Source of the DNA: Actinoplanes utahensis
Lineage (GTDB): Bacteria > Actinomycetota > Actinomycetes > Mycobacteriales > Micromonosporaceae
Length of the DNA stretch: 64,000 nt
Direction of reading: 5' to 3'
Assembly (NCBI RefSeq): GCF_016862455.1
Contig: NZ_BOMZ01000037.1
Location: 1-64,000, forward strand
Shown here in pieces: positions 50,908 through 59,499 of this stretch. Numbering within the stretch: the stretch's first letter is position 1; each line of letters opens with the position of its first letter. The translations under genes were made by a program, and so were the position numbers. The notes beneath the pieces were generated by a model that saw only the letters and a list, made by a program, of their open reading frames with translations, was not told the DNA's origin and ran no database searches.

Positions 50908-52101
50908 ATGCTCGGCCGCCTCGCCGTCGTCCTGGCCGCGATCGCCGGAACGCTCGCCGCGACGGGCGCGCCTGCCGCCGCCCACGCCGGGGGCCTCACC
51001 GCCACCGACTCCCGCGGCCGGGTGACCTCGGTGACCCCCGCGATCCCCGGGCTGGAGATCGAGGCGATCGAGGACGGCGCCCGGCTGCGGCTCCGCAACG
51101 GCACCGGCGATCCGATCACGATCAAACCCGGCGGCGGTACGGCCACACCCGCCGTGGTCGCCCCCGGCACCGAGCTGACCTGGATCGACGCCCGCGCGAC
51201 CCCCGACGGCCGTACCGTCGCCGCCGGCCGGACCGTCACCTGGACCGTCCCCCTGGACGCCGGCGGAACCGCCGTCACCGTCACCGGCGTCCTGACCGGC
51301 GAGCCCCGCCCCACCGCCGCGGCCTGGTGGATCGCCGCCGCCATGACCCTGGCCGCCGTCATCCTGCTCGCCCGCCGCGTACCCCGGGCCGACCTGCTCC
51401 TCGCCTCCGCCGGCGCCCTCGCCGCCACCGCCTCGATCGTCCACGTCGCCGGTTCCACCCTGGCCGTCGAATCGGCTCCGCTCGCCGGCACCTTCCTCAG
51501 CGCCGCCGGCATCAACCTCCTCGCCTGGCCCCTGATCATCGGCGGCGTGATCACCACCGTGCGCGGCCGGCCCGCCGGAGTCCTCGCGGTCTGCGGTGGA
51601 GCCGCCCTGACCGCCGTGTTCGTCCTCCCCGACGTGACCTCGTTCCACCGCGCCGTCCTGCCTTTCGCGGGCCCGGCGGTGGTGGAGCGGATCCTGGTCG
51701 TCCTGGCCCTCGGCCTCGGCGCCGGCGTCGCCGTCGCGGGCGCGCGCGTCCTCCGCGACCTAGCCCAGAAAGCCGATCCCCCGGCTCCCGCCGATTCCCC
51801 GGCCCTCGATTCCCCGGCCCCCGCCGGCACCGAGAGGTCGGCCGGCGTCCCCAATATCGAGCCTCTGCGGGCGACCGAGCCCGCGGCAACCACGGAATCC
51901 TCGCGAGCCGCCGGGCGAGCCGCGGAGCCGTCACAAGCCACGGAATCCTCGCGAGTCGCCGGGCGAGCCGCGGAGCCGTCACAAGCCACGGAATCCTCGC
52001 GAGTCGCCGGGCAAGCGGCGGAGCCGTCACAAGCCACGGAATCCTCGCGAGTCGCCGAGCGGGCCGCGGAGCCGTCACGAGCCGCCGAGGGCGAGCGGTG
52101 A
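50908..52101 (+). CDS. Exported membrane protein with 16-residue C-terminal repeats
   Basis: 397 residues from ATG 50908, chosen because a signal peptide (LGRLAVVLAAIAGTLAATGA, cleaved after PAAAHA) then begins properly; an upstream GTG at 50776, overlapping the previous stop, would add 44 residues made of a duplicated SRGPFA stretch. After the signal comes a small beta domain (AIEDGARLRLRNGTGDPITI), then about six TM segments (residues ~150-290), then an Ala/Pro-rich tail with four copies of a 16-residue unit. It resembles a copper-resistance-type or YcnI-like design only loosely. Confidence 0.6.
   Translation: MLGRLAVVLAAIAGTLAATGAPAAAHAGGLTATDSRGRVTSVTPAIPGLEIEAIEDGARLRLRNGTGDPITIKPGGGTATPAVVAPGTELTWIDARATPDGRTVAAGRTVTWTVPLDAGGTAVTVTGVLTGEPRPTAAAWWIAAAMTLAAVILLARRVPRADLLLASAGALAATASIVHVAGSTLAVESAPLAGTFLSAAGINLLAWPLIIGGVITTVRGRPAGVLAVCGGAALTAVFVLPDVTSFHRAVLPFAGPAVVERILVVLALGLGAGVAVAGARVLRDLAQKADPPAPADSPALDSPAPAGTERSAGVPNIEPLRATEPAATTESSRAAGRAAEPSQATESSRVAGRAAEPSQATESSRVAGQAAEPSQATESSRVAERAAEPSRAAEGER
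51889..52080 (+). repeat. Four tandem 48-bp repeats in coding sequence
   Basis: Four units encoding ATESSRVAGRAAEPSQ with minor variants (TTESSRAAGRAAEPSQ in unit 1, G-Q in unit 3, E-R in unit 4). 48-bp periodicity makes copy number likely to vary between strains. The repeat lies in the cytoplasmic or extended tail of the membrane protein. Confidence 0.8.
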
Positions 52102-53492
52102 CCCCACTCGCGCACGGTGTGGGCAGCGCCGAGAACCTCCCGCTGCCCCTCGACCTGGTGTTGCAGGCCGGTGCCGCCACCGTCGTGCTGTCGTTCCTGA
52201 TCGCCGCGTTCTGGTGGCGTACCCCACGCCTCAGGCCGTCCGGGCCGCGTTCGTTCGGCATCACCCGCTGGTTGCGTTACCCGGTGCTCGCCCTGACCCT
52301 CTACATCACCGGTTACGCCATCGCCGGCCCGAGGACCGCCGAGAACCCTGCCGCCCACGCCCTGTTCGTCTGGCTCTGGGTCGGACTGGTCCTGGTCAGC
52401 GTCCTCTTCGGTCCTGTCTGGCGCACGGTCAACCCGTTGCGCACCCTCTTCACCCTGCTCGGTCTGCCGAGCCGCGGGCTGCGCCCGCTTCCGGCCGGCC
52501 ACCCCCGTACCTCCTGGCCGGCAGCCGCCTTCCTGCTGATCTTCGTCTGGTTCGAGCTGGTGGCGCCCCATCACGGCGATCCGGTCACGGTCGGCCTCTT
52601 CCTCCTGGCGTACGCCGTGAGTCAACTGGCCCTGGCTACCCTCCGCGGCGAGGAGTGGTTCGCCCGCGGCGACTGCTTCGAGACCTACTCCGACCTGGCC
52701 GGCCGGCTCAGCCCGTTCCGCTGGCGGCAGCCCCTCTCCGGCCTCGTCACCACCCACCCGCCGGTCCTCGTCCCGCCGCCTCCCGACAGCGGCCGTCCCG
52801 CCGCGGACATCTCTCCGCCGGACGCCTCTTCCCCCACGGCTCCCAAGAATCCGGTCCGGGCAGTCGCCGCTTCGGGAAGTGGCGGCCACTCCCCGGCCGT
52901 CGCCGCCACGCCTCCGCCCACGTCCACCGCGGCGGCATCAGCCAGGCGCACGCCGCTGGCCGCCGCCGGGCTCGCCGCTTTCGTCGCGGTCTGGTGGGGT
53001 TCGACGGTCTTCGACAGCGTCTCGGCTTCGCCGCTCTGGTCCGGGTTCGTCGACCGTGCGGGTTCACCCCTTCTCTGGGGTACGGCCGGACTCGCCCTCC
53101 TCTGCACCCTGGTCTTCCTGGCCGTCCGCTGGACCGCCGGCCGTCTCGACGTGACCATGTCCCTGATCCCGATCGCCGCCGGCTACACCCTGGCCCACTA
53201 CCTGTCGCTCCTGATCGTCGAGGCTCCCCGCGGTCTCCTGCTGCTGGTGGGTGCTTCCCCCGACCGGTGGACCGTGACCCCGGCGCCTTCGTTCCTGGCC
53301 GCCGCCCAGATCGTCCTGATCCTGATCGGTCACGTCCTCGGCGTCATCGTCGCCCACGACGACGCCCTGGCGACTTCCCTCGCCGCCGACCCGGCCCGCC
53401 CGTCCCTGGCCGTCCTGGCCGACGAGCTGCCCCTGGTCCTCTTCATGATCGGCTGTACCTGGTCCGGCCTCTTCCTCCTCTTCGTCCGCTGA
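52098..53492 (+). CDS. Multi-pass membrane protein, function unknown
   Basis: 464 residues from GTG 52098 (GTGA overlap). Twelve or so TM segments in two blocks separated by a Pro/Ser/Ala-rich ~80-residue loop. Recurrent polar stretches within the membrane: TVNPLRTLFTLLG and GDCFETYSDLAGRLSPFRWR in the first half, TLAHYLSLLIVEAP in the second. I do not recognise the family. Third gene of the 49718-53492 cluster; REP-like hairpins follow. Confidence 0.65.
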   Translation: MTPLAHGVGSAENLPLPLDLVLQAGAATVVLSFLIAAFWWRTPRLRPSGPRSFGITRWLRYPVLALTLYITGYAIAGPRTAENPAAHALFVWLWVGLVLVSVLFGPVWRTVNPLRTLFTLLGLPSRGLRPLPAGHPRTSWPAAAFLLIFVWFELVAPHHGDPVTVGLFLLAYAVSQLALATLRGEEWFARGDCFETYSDLAGRLSPFRWRQPLSGLVTTHPPVLVPPPPDSGRPAADISPPDASSPTAPKNPVRAVAASGSGGHSPAVAATPPPTSTAAASARRTPLAAAGLAAFVAVWWGSTVFDSVSASPLWSGFVDRAGSPLLWGTAGLALLCTLVFLAVRWTAGRLDVTMSLIPIAAGYTLAHYLSLLIVEAPRGLLLLVGASPDRWTVTPAPSFLAAAQIVLILIGHVLGVIVAHDDALATSLAADPARPSLAVLADELPLVLFMIGCTWSGLFLLFVR

Positions 53493-53545
53493 CGGCCCGC
53501 CCCCGGAAGCCCGTACTGTCGGCCAGCCGGCGGTCAAGCCGTGCA

Positions 53546-53677
53546 CCGGGTTACTTCCGGCTGGCTCTCACGGCTGTCTCGGAGCCGGCGAGACAGCCGT
53601 GACGACCAGCCGGAAGTAACCCGGCTGGTCGTCACTGTCGTCTCAACGGGCGGGAGACAGCCGTGAGAGCCAGCCGG
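53546..53677. repeat. REP-like palindromic repeats between convergent genes
   Basis: A 35-nt arm (53546-53580, beginning CCGGGTTACTTCCGGCTGG) pairs with 53590-53624 (ending CCGGAAGTAACCCGG) at 32 of 35 positions with a 9-nt loop. A second overlapping palindrome pairs 53621-53644 with 53654-53677. Shared words are GGCTGTCTC and GAGACAGCC. Sits between two converging genes, where it can act as a terminator for both. Related copy at 45156. Confidence 0.7.
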
Positions 53678-53759
53678 AGAGGTCCGTCACTGCGCGGACA
53701 GTCGACGGTCCCGGTTGCGGGCGTGGGCGAAGCGGGGGCGGTGTGCGGACCGGGTGGTG

Positions 53760-54266
53760 TCAGACGATGGTGGGACCGAAGGTGTCGGCCATGGCGGCCA
53801 CGCCGAGGCAGAGCAGCGGCCCGGGGAAACCGTCGTCGACATCGGCCAGGTCGTGCCACTGCTGGACCACCGGGTCGCGGGAGTGCCGGCCGAGGGCGCG
53901 GGGTCCCGGCTCGGGGATCCGGTGGCCGGCGGTGCGGAGCATGGCGGCGACGCTGTCGAGCAGGTGACGTACGGCGGCGGCGATGTTGCCGGGTGCGGAC
54001 TCCGGGCCGGGGAGGGCGTGCTCGGTGACCCAGGCGGCCAGTTCGGGGGCGGAGACGACGTGGCCGGGGATCGGCATGCTCCGGGTCCGTCCGTAGATCA
54101 CCAGGGCGGTGGTCTGCACCAGCACCTGATGGACCGGTACCCGCCGGGGCAGGCTGATCACCGGATGGGTCGGTGCGAGAAGGACGGCGGTGCGCCGGGT
54201 GGCGGCCTGCCAGAAGCCGGTGTCACCCGCCGCGACCTGGTCCGCGTACTCCCAGATGGTCGGCAT
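53760..54266 (-). CDS. Hypothetical protein
   Basis: 168 residues from ATG 54266. Mostly helical, with TRRTAVLLAPTHPVISLPRR and VQQWHDLADVDDGFPG. No signal, membrane segment or motif that I recognise. Faces away from the lexA gene and shares a 120-bp upstream region with it. Confidence 0.5.
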   Translation of the reverse strand: MPTIWEYADQVAAGDTGFWQAATRRTAVLLAPTHPVISLPRRVPVHQVLVQTTALVIYGRTRSMPIPGHVVSAPELAAWVTEHALPGPESAPGNIAAAVRHLLDSVAAMLRTAGHRIPEPGPRALGRHSRDPVVQQWHDLADVDDGFPGPLLCLGVAAMADTFGPTIV

Positions 54267-54392
54267 CGGATGATCTTGGCCAGTCCCGGCCGGGCGGGCA
54301 TCGGGCGACGGGCCGGGGCCGACGTCACCCGAAAGTGCGGTTTCCGGTCACGATTCGTACATCTGATCTAATCATGGGGTAGGGTGCGGGCC

Positions 54393-55100
54393 ATGAGCAT
54401 CGACAGCGGTGCAGATGCCCGCCCGCCTCTCACCGCCCGTCAGCTGCGCATTCTCGCGGTGATCGAGCAGTGGGTCCGGGAGCGGGGATTCCCGCCGACG
54501 GTTCGGGAGATCGGCGCGGCCGTCGGTCTGGTCTCGCCGTCGTCCGTTTCCTATCAGCTCGGCGTGTTGGAGAAGCACGGCCTGATCCGGCGTCAGCCCG
54601 GCAACTCTCGGGCGGTCGAGCTCTGCAAGCCGGCCTCCGGGCGCCCTCACGGCGCCGCCGCGGAGGTGGACCCGGACACGTCAGGCGCGCCGGCGGGGGA
54701 GGCGGCAGGCGTTCCGGGTCTCGACCGCATCGTCACGATCCCGCTGCTCGGCGCGATCGCGGCCGGCGCGCCGATCCTCGCCGAGGAGCACGTCGAGGAT
54801 CACGTGACCGTGTCGGCGGCGATGGTCGGCGGCGGCACGCTCTTCGCGCTCAACGTCAAGGGCGACTCGATGATCGAGGCCGCGATCTGCGACGGTGACG
54901 TGGTGGTGGTCCGCCGGCAGCCCGTCGCGGAGAACGGTGAGATCGTCGCCGCCATGATCGACAACGAGGCCACGGTCAAGGTCTTCCGGCACCGGGACGG
55001 CCATGCCGAGCTGATCCCGCGCAACCCCGCCTACCAGCCCATCCCCGCGGACGACGCGGTCATCCTGGGCAAGGTCGTCTGCGTCCTGCGCCGCCTCTGA
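54393..55100 (+). CDS. lexA: LexA SOS repressor
   Basis: 235 residues from ATG 54393. Winged helix (LTARQLRILAVIEQWVRERG; PPTVREIGAAVGLVSPSSVS), a ~35-residue Pro/Ala/Asp linker longer than usual, and an S24 self-cleavage domain: cleavage bond Ala124-Gly125 in LGAIAAGAP, Ser159 in VKGDSMIEA, Lys196 in NEATVKVF. A canonical actinobacterial SOS box (GAACnnnnGTTC) was not seen in the 120 bp upstream. GTG 54384 would add three residues. Confidence 0.92.
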   Translation: MSIDSGADARPPLTARQLRILAVIEQWVRERGFPPTVREIGAAVGLVSPSSVSYQLGVLEKHGLIRRQPGNSRAVELCKPASGRPHGAAAEVDPDTSGAPAGEAAGVPGLDRIVTIPLLGAIAAGAPILAEEHVEDHVTVSAAMVGGGTLFALNVKGDSMIEAAICDGDVVVVRRQPVAENGEIVAAMIDNEATVKVFRHRDGHAELIPRNPAYQPIPADDAVILGKVVCVLRRL

Positions 55101-55164
55101 CCCCACCTCCGGGCCACTGGGCGCCGCCGGGGAGACGGACCGCTGGGCACTGCCGGGGAGGCGG

Positions 55165-56661
55165 TCAGGAGGCGGCCGGGAGCATCGTCGGGTCGTAACA
55201 CATGTAGGTGCCCTTGCCGCGGTGCTTGGCCGCGTACATCGCGGTGTCCGCCGCGTGCAGCAGGGACCGGGTGTCGTCGCCGGGTTCCGAGCAGGCCACC
55301 CCGATGCTGGCGTTCGCCAGGATCGGGGCGCCGTCGATCGGGATCGGTACGGTCAACGACTGGAGGATGCGCTGGGCGGTGCGTTCGGCGTCCTGGGCGT
55401 CGCAGTCGTGCAGCAGCACCGCGAACTCGTCGCCGCCGAGACGGGCCGGCATGTCCCCGGCCCGTACCGACGTGCGCAGTTTCTCGGCCACCCCGGCGAG
55501 CAGCAGGTCGCCGGCGGCGTGGCCGAGGGTGTCGTTCACCGCTTTGAAGCCGTCCAGGTCGACGAGCAGCAGGGACACGGTTCCGGGTTCGGCGGTGTCG
55601 AGGGCGGCACCGAGTTCCTCCCGGAAGTGGGTACGGTTCGCCAGCCCGGTGAGGTCGTCGAAGAGCGCCTGCCGCCGCAGCCGGACCTCGTGTTCGCGGA
55701 GCTGGGCGATGAGCCGCTGGTTGTCGTGGAAGGCGAGCAGTTGCCGGGCCACCACGAGCGCGACGATCACGCCGAGCCCGCCGACCGAGCCCCACAGGCG
55801 TCCGGCGTCGTCGTGTTTCGGCAGGATGTACGTCATGGTGAAGAAGACCAGCACGATCGACCCGTACGGCAGCAGGCTGTAGGGTTTTCGCCGCCGTGTG
55901 CCGAAGGCCGTCTCGTCGAAGCGGGCGATGACCTCCTGGAACCGGGGTCCCATGGCGATCAGCAGGGAGGGCACGAAGCGGATCGCGTAGACGTACGCCG
56001 GAAGGTTCTGATCTTCGCCGGGCGCGGCGAACAGGCCGACCGCGTTGACCACCGCCGCCATGATCATCGGGATGGCGGCGGTCCGGTGCATCGGCGCGTT
56101 GCCGCTGAGGATCATCTTCACCGCGGCGAACGCCGAGGTCAGCACGACCGCCGCGCCGGCCAGCGCGCCGGCCGGATTGTCCTTCGGGTCGATGACGAAG
56201 CACCAGGCCACCGTGGCCCCGCCGACCAGAACGGTCGCCGAGTCCAGCCAGAAGGCGACCCGTTCCCGCCCGCTGCGGCCGGAATGCGGATGGATCAGCA
56301 TCGCCACCACGATCAGCCCGAGCCCGAGAGCGAAGCACGTCGACTGGATCGTGCCGCCCACGGTCGACGTCTGGTTCGGCTGCCAGAGCGAGACGAGCGC
56401 CTGAACGGTGTCACCCAGGGTGAACAGGCTCCCAGCGACGGCGAGCATCCGCCAGAACCGGCGGATCGCCCCGACGGCGATCCGCGAGACCCGCCACGCC
56501 GAGTAGGCGAGCAGCGCGTCGAGGGCCGGCTGGAACGCCCAGAACACGTTCACCCGGGCATCGGCGCTGTCGACCAGGAACAGCAGGGCGGTGCCGAGCA
56601 GGGTCCACGCCGTGGCGACCGCCAGCACCGGGTCCTGTCGTATCGATCCGTTCCCGATCAC
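55165..56661 (-). CDS. Membrane diguanylate cyclase (GGDEF)
   Basis: 498 residues from GTG 56661; an earlier start at 56811 would run into the mannanase gene and lacks a site. Eight to ten TM segments in residues ~10-300, then a GGDEF domain: LTGLANRTHFREEL, LLLVDLDGFKAVNDTLGHAA, ARLGGDEFAVLL (intact GGDEF) and RAGD five residues upstream, an RxxD inhibitory I-site. No EAL domain. So it should make c-di-GMP and be feedback-inhibited, likely from a membrane signal. Confidence 0.88.
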   Translation of the reverse strand: MIGNGSIRQDPVLAVATAWTLLGTALLFLVDSADARVNVFWAFQPALDALLAYSAWRVSRIAVGAIRRFWRMLAVAGSLFTLGDTVQALVSLWQPNQTSTVGGTIQSTCFALGLGLIVVAMLIHPHSGRSGRERVAFWLDSATVLVGGATVAWCFVIDPKDNPAGALAGAAVVLTSAFAAVKMILSGNAPMHRTAAIPMIMAAVVNAVGLFAAPGEDQNLPAYVYAIRFVPSLLIAMGPRFQEVIARFDETAFGTRRRKPYSLLPYGSIVLVFFTMTYILPKHDDAGRLWGSVGGLGVIVALVVARQLLAFHDNQRLIAQLREHEVRLRRQALFDDLTGLANRTHFREELGAALDTAEPGTVSLLLVDLDGFKAVNDTLGHAAGDLLLAGVAEKLRTSVRAGDMPARLGGDEFAVLLHDCDAQDAERTAQRILQSLTVPIPIDGAPILANASIGVACSEPGDDTRSLLHAADTAMYAAKHRGKGTYMCYDPTMLPAAS

Positions 56662-56741
56662 TCTGACTTCATCGGCTTCCGTGGGCGGTGGTTGAGGAAA
56701 CCGGCCGGGCCACCGGGTGGCCCCGGCGGCCCGGCCCGGTC

Positions 56742-58106
56742 TCAGGAGGCGGTGCAGCTCACCGTCGCCGGAGCGGTGTTGGAACCGGTCCAGGAGGCGG
56801 TGAAGCCCCAACTGGCCGAGGCGCCGGCGGCCAGCTTGCCGTTGTAGGCGACGTTACTGGCGGTGACGACGTTCCCGGCGGTGCTCACCGTGGCGTTCCA
56901 GGTGTTGGTGAACCGCTGCCCGTTCGGCCAGGTCCAGCTCACGGTCCAGCCGTTGATCGCCGCGTCGCCCGCCTTGACGGTGACGTCGCCCTGGAACCCG
57001 CCCTGCCAGGAGTTCGTCGCCGTGTACGTCGCGGTGCAGGCGCCGGTGGGAACGGGCGGCGTGCTGGTGGACGGCGAGGGCGAGGTGGGCTCGCTCGGCG
57101 TGACACCCCCGAAGATGGTCGCCTCCTTCGCGGTCGCCTTGATCCCGTTCGCCCCGTTGAACAGCCGCTGGCCCCACGGCGTCAGCTGCGCCGGGTTGAA
57201 GGAGGTGACCATGTCCAGGTACTCGACGCCGCCGCCGTTGCCGCTCCACGACCAGCCCAGGTAACCCACGCCGAGCTGCTGCGCGGTCGCCAGGATGGTG
57301 TCCTCGTCCGGGTCGCCGTCGGAGTGGTTGTGCCCGAACTCCCCGACCACCAGCGGCAGCCCCGCGGTCCGGAACCGGTTCAGGTAGTCGGTGATCTCCG
57401 CGGCGGTGTCGAACACGCCGTACATGTGCACCGAGAAGACGACGTTGCGGTTCGGGTCGGCGGCGAAAACCGAGGCCGCGTTGTCACGCATGGTGAACGA
57501 CCAGTCCTGGCCCCAGTTCGGCGCGTCCACCATGATCTGGTGCGCGAACCCGGCGGCCCGCAGGCGGGTGATCGCGTTCTTCGTGTCGGTCACCCAGCCG
57601 GACGGGTTGGTGTTGCCGTACGGCTCGTTGCCGATGTTCAGAATGACGTAGTTCTCCTGGCCGTCCAAGGCGTTCTTGATCGAGATCCAGTAATCGACGG
57701 CCTGGGCCAGCGTCGCCGCGGCGCCCTCGTCGCCGTACCCGGTGGTGTCGTGCACCTCCAGCACGCAGATCAGCCGGTTCGCCTTGCACTGCGCGATCAC
57801 GTTCGACACGTCGGCCGCGTCGTTCCTGGTCCATCGGTTCCCGCTGCTCAGTACCACGCGGACGGTGTTCGCGCCGAGCGCCTTGATGTGCGCGAGAGAG
57901 CCGAGCTGGCTCGCGTACCAGGTGTGCGCGTGGTTCACCCCGCGCATCACGAACGGCGTGCCGTTGCCCTCGAGGATCTGCGTGCCGGACACGGTGAACC
58001 CGGTCGCCGCCTGGGCCGGCCCCGCCACGAACAGCGCCGTGACTCCGGCACAGACCGCAGCGACGAGGCCGGCCAGCCACGTTCGCCGTCTTCTGGGGAT
58101 GGTCAT
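56742..58106 (-). CDS. Secreted GH5 endo-beta-mannanase with CBM2
   Basis: 454 residues from ATG 58106 (AGGAG 8-9 bp upstream). Signal peptide ends near AQAA. The catalytic domain (~35-325) follows the GH5_8 mannanase pattern: the GVNHAHTWY segment, acid/base Glu161 in ILNIGNEPYG and nucleophile Glu256 in PLVVGEFGHN. A Ser/Thr/Pro linker is followed by a CBM2 cellulose-binding module (~350-454) with paired cysteines and conserved Trp (GGFQGDVTV; WTVSWTWPNG; SWGFTASWTG). A CebR-type operator overlaps its promoter, so expression should be induced by beta-linked oligosaccharides. Confidence 0.9.
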   Translation of the reverse strand: MTIPRRRRTWLAGLVAAVCAGVTALFVAGPAQAATGFTVSGTQILEGNGTPFVMRGVNHAHTWYASQLGSLAHIKALGANTVRVVLSSGNRWTRNDAADVSNVIAQCKANRLICVLEVHDTTGYGDEGAAATLAQAVDYWISIKNALDGQENYVILNIGNEPYGNTNPSGWVTDTKNAITRLRAAGFAHQIMVDAPNWGQDWSFTMRDNAASVFAADPNRNVVFSVHMYGVFDTAAEITDYLNRFRTAGLPLVVGEFGHNHSDGDPDEDTILATAQQLGVGYLGWSWSGNGGGVEYLDMVTSFNPAQLTPWGQRLFNGANGIKATAKEATIFGGVTPSEPTSPSPSTSTPPVPTGACTATYTATNSWQGGFQGDVTVKAGDAAINGWTVSWTWPNGQRFTNTWNATVSTAGNVVTASNVAYNGKLAAGASASWGFTASWTGSNTAPATVSCTAS

Positions 58107-58132
58107 TTCTCTCTCCTGGGGGATGGAGTGGG

Positions 58133-58175
58133 TGGGAGCGCTCCCAATCTGCCTCGCTCAATTCATCATTGTCAA
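58133..58175 (-). promoter_or_regulatory. CebR-type operator and promoter of the mannanase gene
   Basis: TGGGAGCGCTCCCA at 58133-58146 is the exact Streptomyces CebR operator sequence known for cellulose-utilisation genes. On the minus strand a -35 TTGACA (58170-58175) and a -10 CAGATT (58146-58151) with an 18-bp spacer lie directly upstream, so the operator abuts the -10 and covers the start of transcription. Confidence 0.8.
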
Positions 58176-58514
58176 CGTCAACCCCGCAGACTTGGTACGG
58201 GCCATCCCGTCCCCGCCGGACCCCGCCCGCCCCGCCACGGCCACGCGAGGTGTTGCCCACTCACGGCATCCCCGCGGCCACCGGGCCGAATGCGGGGGTC
58301 ACCCCGCGTTCTGTCCCGTCGCTCGATCACGCCCGCCGTATTCGGTGGTCGCCCTACGTTCCGCCCCGCCGCTCGATCACGCTAGCCGAAACGGCCGTCA
58401 TTACACTACGTGTTGTCAGGTCTCGGTGATCACGCTTGACAGTCCCGCCGGACACCGGCAACAGTATTGCCTTCACCTGGTATTTCGTTGCCGCATCGAA
58501 GGGTTCGCCCGCAC
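58176..58514. other. Non-coding spacer with a 26-bp direct repeat
   Basis: No gene. CGTTCTGTCCCGTCGCTCGA (58307 on, 26 bp in full to 58332) recurs at 58357-58382 with three changes, 50 bp apart, both ending CGATCACGC. The function is unknown. Promoters for the plus-strand gene at 58515 may lie at the right end. Confidence 0.4.
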
Positions 58515-58841
58515 ATGGAACTGCATCCTGACGACCACGAAGAGTTGCTGAACGGCAGCTCGGCCCTCGAAATGTGGCGCCGCAGTGATCATGCCGTCCA
58601 GGTCGCCGAGGAACTGATGCGCATGCACGGCGGCACCGTCCCGATGAGCGAACTCCTCTGGCTCGGCGCCGAGTCCTACCTCCCCCGCCAGTGGCACGCC
58701 GGCCGCGCCCCCGAACCCGTCGAGGCCGCCGTCCTCGTCTACAACCGCTGGCGGCAACTCGAGGAACGCCGCCGCCTCCGCCGCTACCCCGCCGCCCCGC
58801 CGACCACCCCGCCCTCGGCCCCCGAACCCCACGACTCCTGA
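58515..58841 (+). CDS. Small hypothetical protein
   Basis: 108 residues from ATG 58515. Helical acidic-basic sequence with SALEMWRRSDHAVQVAEELM, HGGTVPMSELLWLGAESYLP and a basic tail with RRLRRYP. No membrane segment or motif. Could be a regulator or a toxin-antitoxin partner, but there is no support beyond size. Confidence 0.45.
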   Translation: MELHPDDHEELLNGSSALEMWRRSDHAVQVAEELMRMHGGTVPMSELLWLGAESYLPRQWHAGRAPEPVEAAVLVYNRWRQLEERRRLRRYPAAPPTTPPSAPEPHDS

Positions 58842-59014
58842 CCGTCTCCCGCCCCGGTGCCGCGGCTCGGCCGTAACCCCGGCCCCTGGTCGCCGGCGAG
58901 CCCGGCCCTCTCGGGCGTGGCGGGCCGCGCCCTGCCTGCCGGGCGGGGCGATCGGACCGGCGTCCGGATTGTTGATCACATACTCGGGCGGGGCCCGGCC
59001 CCACGGCCCGAAAC

Positions 59015-59083
59015 GACAGCCTGTACGCGGCGGGGCACGCCAGCGGGGCGATCAACGTCTACCGCAACGTGTCGGTGCGCTGA
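59015..59083 (+). pseudogene. Possible remnant of a pectate-lyase-like gene end
   Basis: A 22-codon stretch ending at TGA 59081-59083 reads DSLYAAGHASGAINVYRNVS, which resembles the C-terminal end of pectate-lyase-like beta-helix proteins. No intact gene precedes it; the frame upstream is out of register. Near other pectin genes, so a decayed copy is plausible, but the match is short and could be chance. Confidence 0.25.
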
Positions 59084-59126
59084 GGAAGCGGCCGGCAGCG
59101 ACGCGGAGCCGTCGCTGCCGGCCGGT

Positions 59127-59318
59127 TCACGTCGGTTCAGCGCTGCGGATCCGTTCGTCGGTCCAGTAACTGGCGCTGTCCTGTGCGCTGCGGTCGGGTC
59201 CGACGCCGCCACCCGGCGCATCGGCGGGTCCCGAGGTGGCGGTGGCGACCGCCCAGCCGACTGCGGCGGCTATTCCGGCCGCCGCGGCGATCAGCGCCAG
59301 TGCACATTTTCCGCCCAT
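59127..59318 (-). CDS. Small membrane-anchored or secreted peptide
   Basis: 63 residues from ATG 59318 with GGAGG 7 bp upstream, the best ribosome site in this area. One N-terminal hydrophobic segment (CALALIAAAAGIAAAVGWAV) with a cysteine (GGKCA) before it, then a Gly/Asp/Ser-rich tail ending SASYWTDERIRSAEPT. That last phrase recalls the start of secreted trypsin-like protease domains, so this may be a truncated remnant. Otherwise unrecognised. Confidence 0.5.
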   Translation of the reverse strand: MGGKCALALIAAAAGIAAAVGWAVATATSGPADAPGGGVGPDRSAQDSASYWTDERIRSAEPT

Positions 59319-59499
59319 GTCCGTCCTCCGGTCACGTCGGCGTCTCGCTGCGACCTCGGTGACATCGCGGTCGGTGACATCGCTGAGGCCAAGCGTGACA
59401 CGGGCGGCGCCTGCGGCGACTACCTCGGCGGACCGGACCGGGCCAGGCCGGGACGGCGCCGGCGGGGGACACCCGCGGAACCGTCCCGGCGAGCAGGGG

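Noticed and set aside
54267..54392. SOS box upstream of lexA
   Set aside because: No GAACnnnnGTTC-type palindrome is present; the closest, around GATTCGTACATCTGATC, is not a real match.
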